Shown here in pieces: positions 34,501-35,568 of a stretch of 35,568 nucleotides of DNA. Origin of the DNA: SKGA01 sp051819745 (lineage in GTDB: Archaea; Nanobdellota; Nanobdellia; Woesearchaeales; SKGA01); assembly GCA_051819745.1 (NCBI GenBank), contig JBNJGO010000007.1, positions 1-35,568 on the forward strand, given 5' to 3'. Position numbers and translations under genes: made by a program. The notes beneath the pieces were generated by a model. That model had not been told where the DNA came from, did not search any database, and worked only from the letters and a program-made list of their open reading frames with translations. The number at the start of each line of letters is the position of its first letter. Position 1 is the stretch's first letter.

Positions 34501-35568
34501 TTGTAGTCCGGGAGCATGGCTTTCAGGCAGTACGCCTTGTTCGTAAAGATCGAACACATTTCTTGTCGAGCCAAAGTCAAAATTGGATGTTTCGTTAACA
34601 GGTAGGAATATCGGCGCTTCCCCTTCACAGGTTTGTTCGCAAAGCGGAGCACCATCACAAAGATCAGGACAATCATCGCATTCTTCTACACGGTCGCAAT
34701 AATTCCCACAGGTTGACTGGCATTGTGTGTAATTATACGTACAGTAATCAGTACAAGTCAGTTTGTCACCTTTATACTCATCGCCGAAATAACTCTTGCA
34801 TGTTGGAGCCGTTTTGCTTTGCGTGCCGTTTGAGAGAAGAAAAATATCCTCTTGTTCAGACCCCACATCACAGAATTCTCCGTCTTCAAGCTCGCCGTTT
34901 CCACAATTCGCAAGAGTAACATCATCCTCACATAGTTCGAATGTCGCGGGTTTGTTTTGAGTGGTGTTACACGCGTTAAGATCGGTCACAGTTCGTGTTC
35001 GAACCATCTCGCCAGTAAAACCGTTTCCTACATACGGCCTGCATTCGCTCCATTCTCCCTCCTCCCATTCTGGCTGGCAGAAGTCAGTATTATCAACACA
35101 ATTATCGAGTGTGAAATTCAGCTGAGTATTTCCTGCGAGTTGTTGTTCTTTAAAGACATCTTGACAATCGAGAGGGTGGTCTGATAATGTCATCGCGACA
35201 AACAAGTTCAAACCATTCTCAACGCCAGGTACAGAGCTCAAATTGTAAAAACCATGATTGTTAGTTGTTGTTTCAACAATCACATCCTCTCCTTGATCGA
35301 GTGCGAAAACAGAGACATTTTCCATCGGCTCATCGCTTGCGTTAAAGACATAACCAGAAACGACATGGTATAAATCTTCTTCGCCAACAAGCACACCTTC
35401 GTTTTTAGTACCACAATACTCTTCACAGGCCGAAGAGCAATTAGTAACATCGCCCAGATCAGTCGAGTTATAACCTGCGTGGTGACAGTATTGTGTTGAA
35501 ACAAGATGTTCATAACCTTGCGGTGCTTCAAAAGACATTACTTGATAAGAATTAGCAGTATCAATGCA
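31573..35568 (-). CDS. Very large secreted Cys-rich adhesin-like protein (5' end outside the window)
   Basis: The frame stays open to the window edge: ten codons before the first internal ATG (35538) read C-I-D-T-A-N-S-Y-Q-V, so the start is outside. Counting from that ATG (1321 residues), there is a carboxypeptidase-regulatory/CnaB-like beta domain (about 57-145, VSGYVFNASDEPMENVSVFA), a thrombospondin-type-1-like unit (154-202, W158, W163, C166, then RTRTV), a CGNGELEDGEFCD motif at 212-224, a fibronectin-III-like region (about 345-430), Cys-x-Trp repeats (about 600-680 and 715-775), and Ig-like domains to the end. No C-terminal membrane anchor is seen, so it may be secreted or held by its missing N-terminus. 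It is rich in disulfide-capable Cys and in N-glycosylation sites. Confidence 0.82.
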   Translation of the reverse strand, partial: CIDTANSYQVMSFEAPQGYEHLVSTQYCHHAGYNSTDLGDVTNCSSACEEYCGTKNEGVLVGEEDLYHVVSGYVFNASDEPMENVSVFALDQGEDVIVETTTNNHGFYNLSSVPGVENGLNLFVAMTLSDHPLDCQDVFKEQQLAGNTQLNFTLDNCVDNTDFCQPEWEEGEWSECRPYVGNGFTGEMVRTRTVTDLNACNTTQNKPATFELCEDDVTLANCGNGELEDGEFCDVGSEQEDIFLLSNGTQSKTAPTCKSYFGDEYKGDKLTCTDYCTYNYTQCQSTCGNYCDRVEECDDCPDLCDGAPLCEQTCEGEAPIFLPVNETSNFDFGSTRNVFDLYEQGVLPESHAPGLQFFDQSGDVQLWWGFNNSCHQDVLSYEISYCQEHEDNDNSCDGETRETETVPAGTHTHILGDILKPETSFCFNICSITVDGEEECAYEEGNLPCFESGKERCMKPHDPGYDCVDNGDGEYVPTGCLFREFTFSNGNTMQLTNHSFDVSDQDCDGKTCVETVYDPDIDKLGAVCKNPLNCSGCNGVFGLFSQQEYSIEYENKNVDCTEFNEISPADYELMSASESLYTAEDNIGGLCYFDTSLTNHDYYRTCSGVSSCYDYNSKETCSNDPCNINNVNCEWSSYSQETGVGVCRPQNTTKHECGRCDTDSPLGFCTETLCENNYGDCYYREPGANNVIEDTLEKNVFQKLLTNYNDREDDELVPTCIAIEDMSCALYDSKEDCIGNTSSQPQNVSVDVVYDNSSEIPLGLYGTNEKIESHDRFGFGGCVWSTEDDDEKYHGCHKNTDNYHPIKDGEIKYKDDCQSSPNQSICVQDTTAPNTTLLLREPPVRDVYQNLPTYGIDEVEEISFSVKDDTYGADDSKTFFSILSKEDCQDVNGVNCYDFSQNNNYDDDDARTCREHNCTVYPTTTQQQMSQDYKNNTIGYGVHKLLFYTRDPAKNLEPVKEEEIFIDSIAPGIIFDKTEDIQIDSFKLNSLYRSNVSLAFKTEEEGHCKYDVTYTNQGVSTYLHGKEFERIGGGDDEPFQAQYTYVPDGSYTFNIECEDEYNNIETREVDFRVEGDVSISQVQPQGEIYNASQVQDIVFSLETIDTAECRFDPEYDTFEQARYEFNSDDSITHTKDFNTIISSLQPSSQQSTQATDLEGLYAYYTACNYTNRTVTEGLPSDMISFSIDVTGPQSTLLYFDENENDYIPFKETGDNATPRSQERPIRITCEDPGEIPYAVFGCDTINYCYSYNSSIRDMAEFTPDICIDDTMKQHHVTSQEPYYEITLEHPNDDGLTLYYYSVDKGGNVGTVHRANLKIADTTFLDPTITIS

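Noticed and set aside
1..35568. CRISPR arrays, insertion sequences, attachment sites, tRNA genes
   Set aside because: No direct-repeat array, transposase or integrase frame, or tRNA-like sequence was seen on either strand by eye.

Overview
The window is an AT-rich stretch of archaeal chromosome, most likely from a DPANN archaeon of the Woesearchaeota/Pacearchaeota type. The evidence is an archaeal-looking RNase P RNA, an archaeal RPA-like single-strand DNA-binding protein, TATA boxes (TTTATAAAT three times) 26-27 bases ahead of starts that look leaderless, GGTGA-type ribosome-binding sites, and about fourteen proteins that begin with an archaeal class III (type IV pilin-like) signal. The lineage is inferred from protein style, not from a marker phylogeny. 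Three runs of exactly 100 Ns (1653-1752, 19207-19306, 21723-21822) are scaffold gaps of unknown true size. Reading frames must not be carried across them.

Left part, 1-9.5 kb, housekeeping and transport. On the plus strand: a PfkB-family sugar/nucleoside kinase with an extra C-terminal domain, a gap-broken small gene, and a tRNA-guanine transglycosylase of the bacterial (queuine/preQ1) architecture. Two small unknown genes follow on the minus strand. Then on the plus strand come the RNase P RNA gene, a membrane-anchored winged-helix regulator, and a two-gene ABC-2 exporter (ATPase and permease with a long coiled-coil loop). A minus-strand pair encodes an RPA-like protein and a YdjM-type membrane metal-dependent hydrolase homologue.

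Right part, 9.6-35.6 kb, is one continuous minus-strand block of about 20 genes, nearly all for small or very large exported, membrane-anchored proteins. Most start with K/R-G/A followed by a hydrophobic stretch, as in prepilins. Starting from the right edge (upstream) they are: a very large secreted Cys-rich adhesin-like protein open at the window edge; a 1561-residue type I membrane protein whose ectodomain is a tandem duplication; a module of four small pilin-like proteins; two Cys-rich pilin-like proteins; a run of pilin-like proteins of 32 to 531 residues; a 1537-residue pilin-anchored protein with three papain-like NlpC/P60-type domains and a lytic-transglycosylase-like domain; a stand-alone paralogue of its last domain; and a small membrane protein with a UBA-like tail.

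Together the right block looks like a cell-surface assembly built from pilin-like subunits, large adhesins and tethered cell-wall-hydrolase domains. Archaea lack peptidoglycan, so an attractive but unproven reading is a device for contacting or breaching bacterial envelopes, with envelope remodelling or DNA transfer as alternatives. No assembly ATPase, platform protein or prepilin peptidase is visible here, so those parts would have to be elsewhere.
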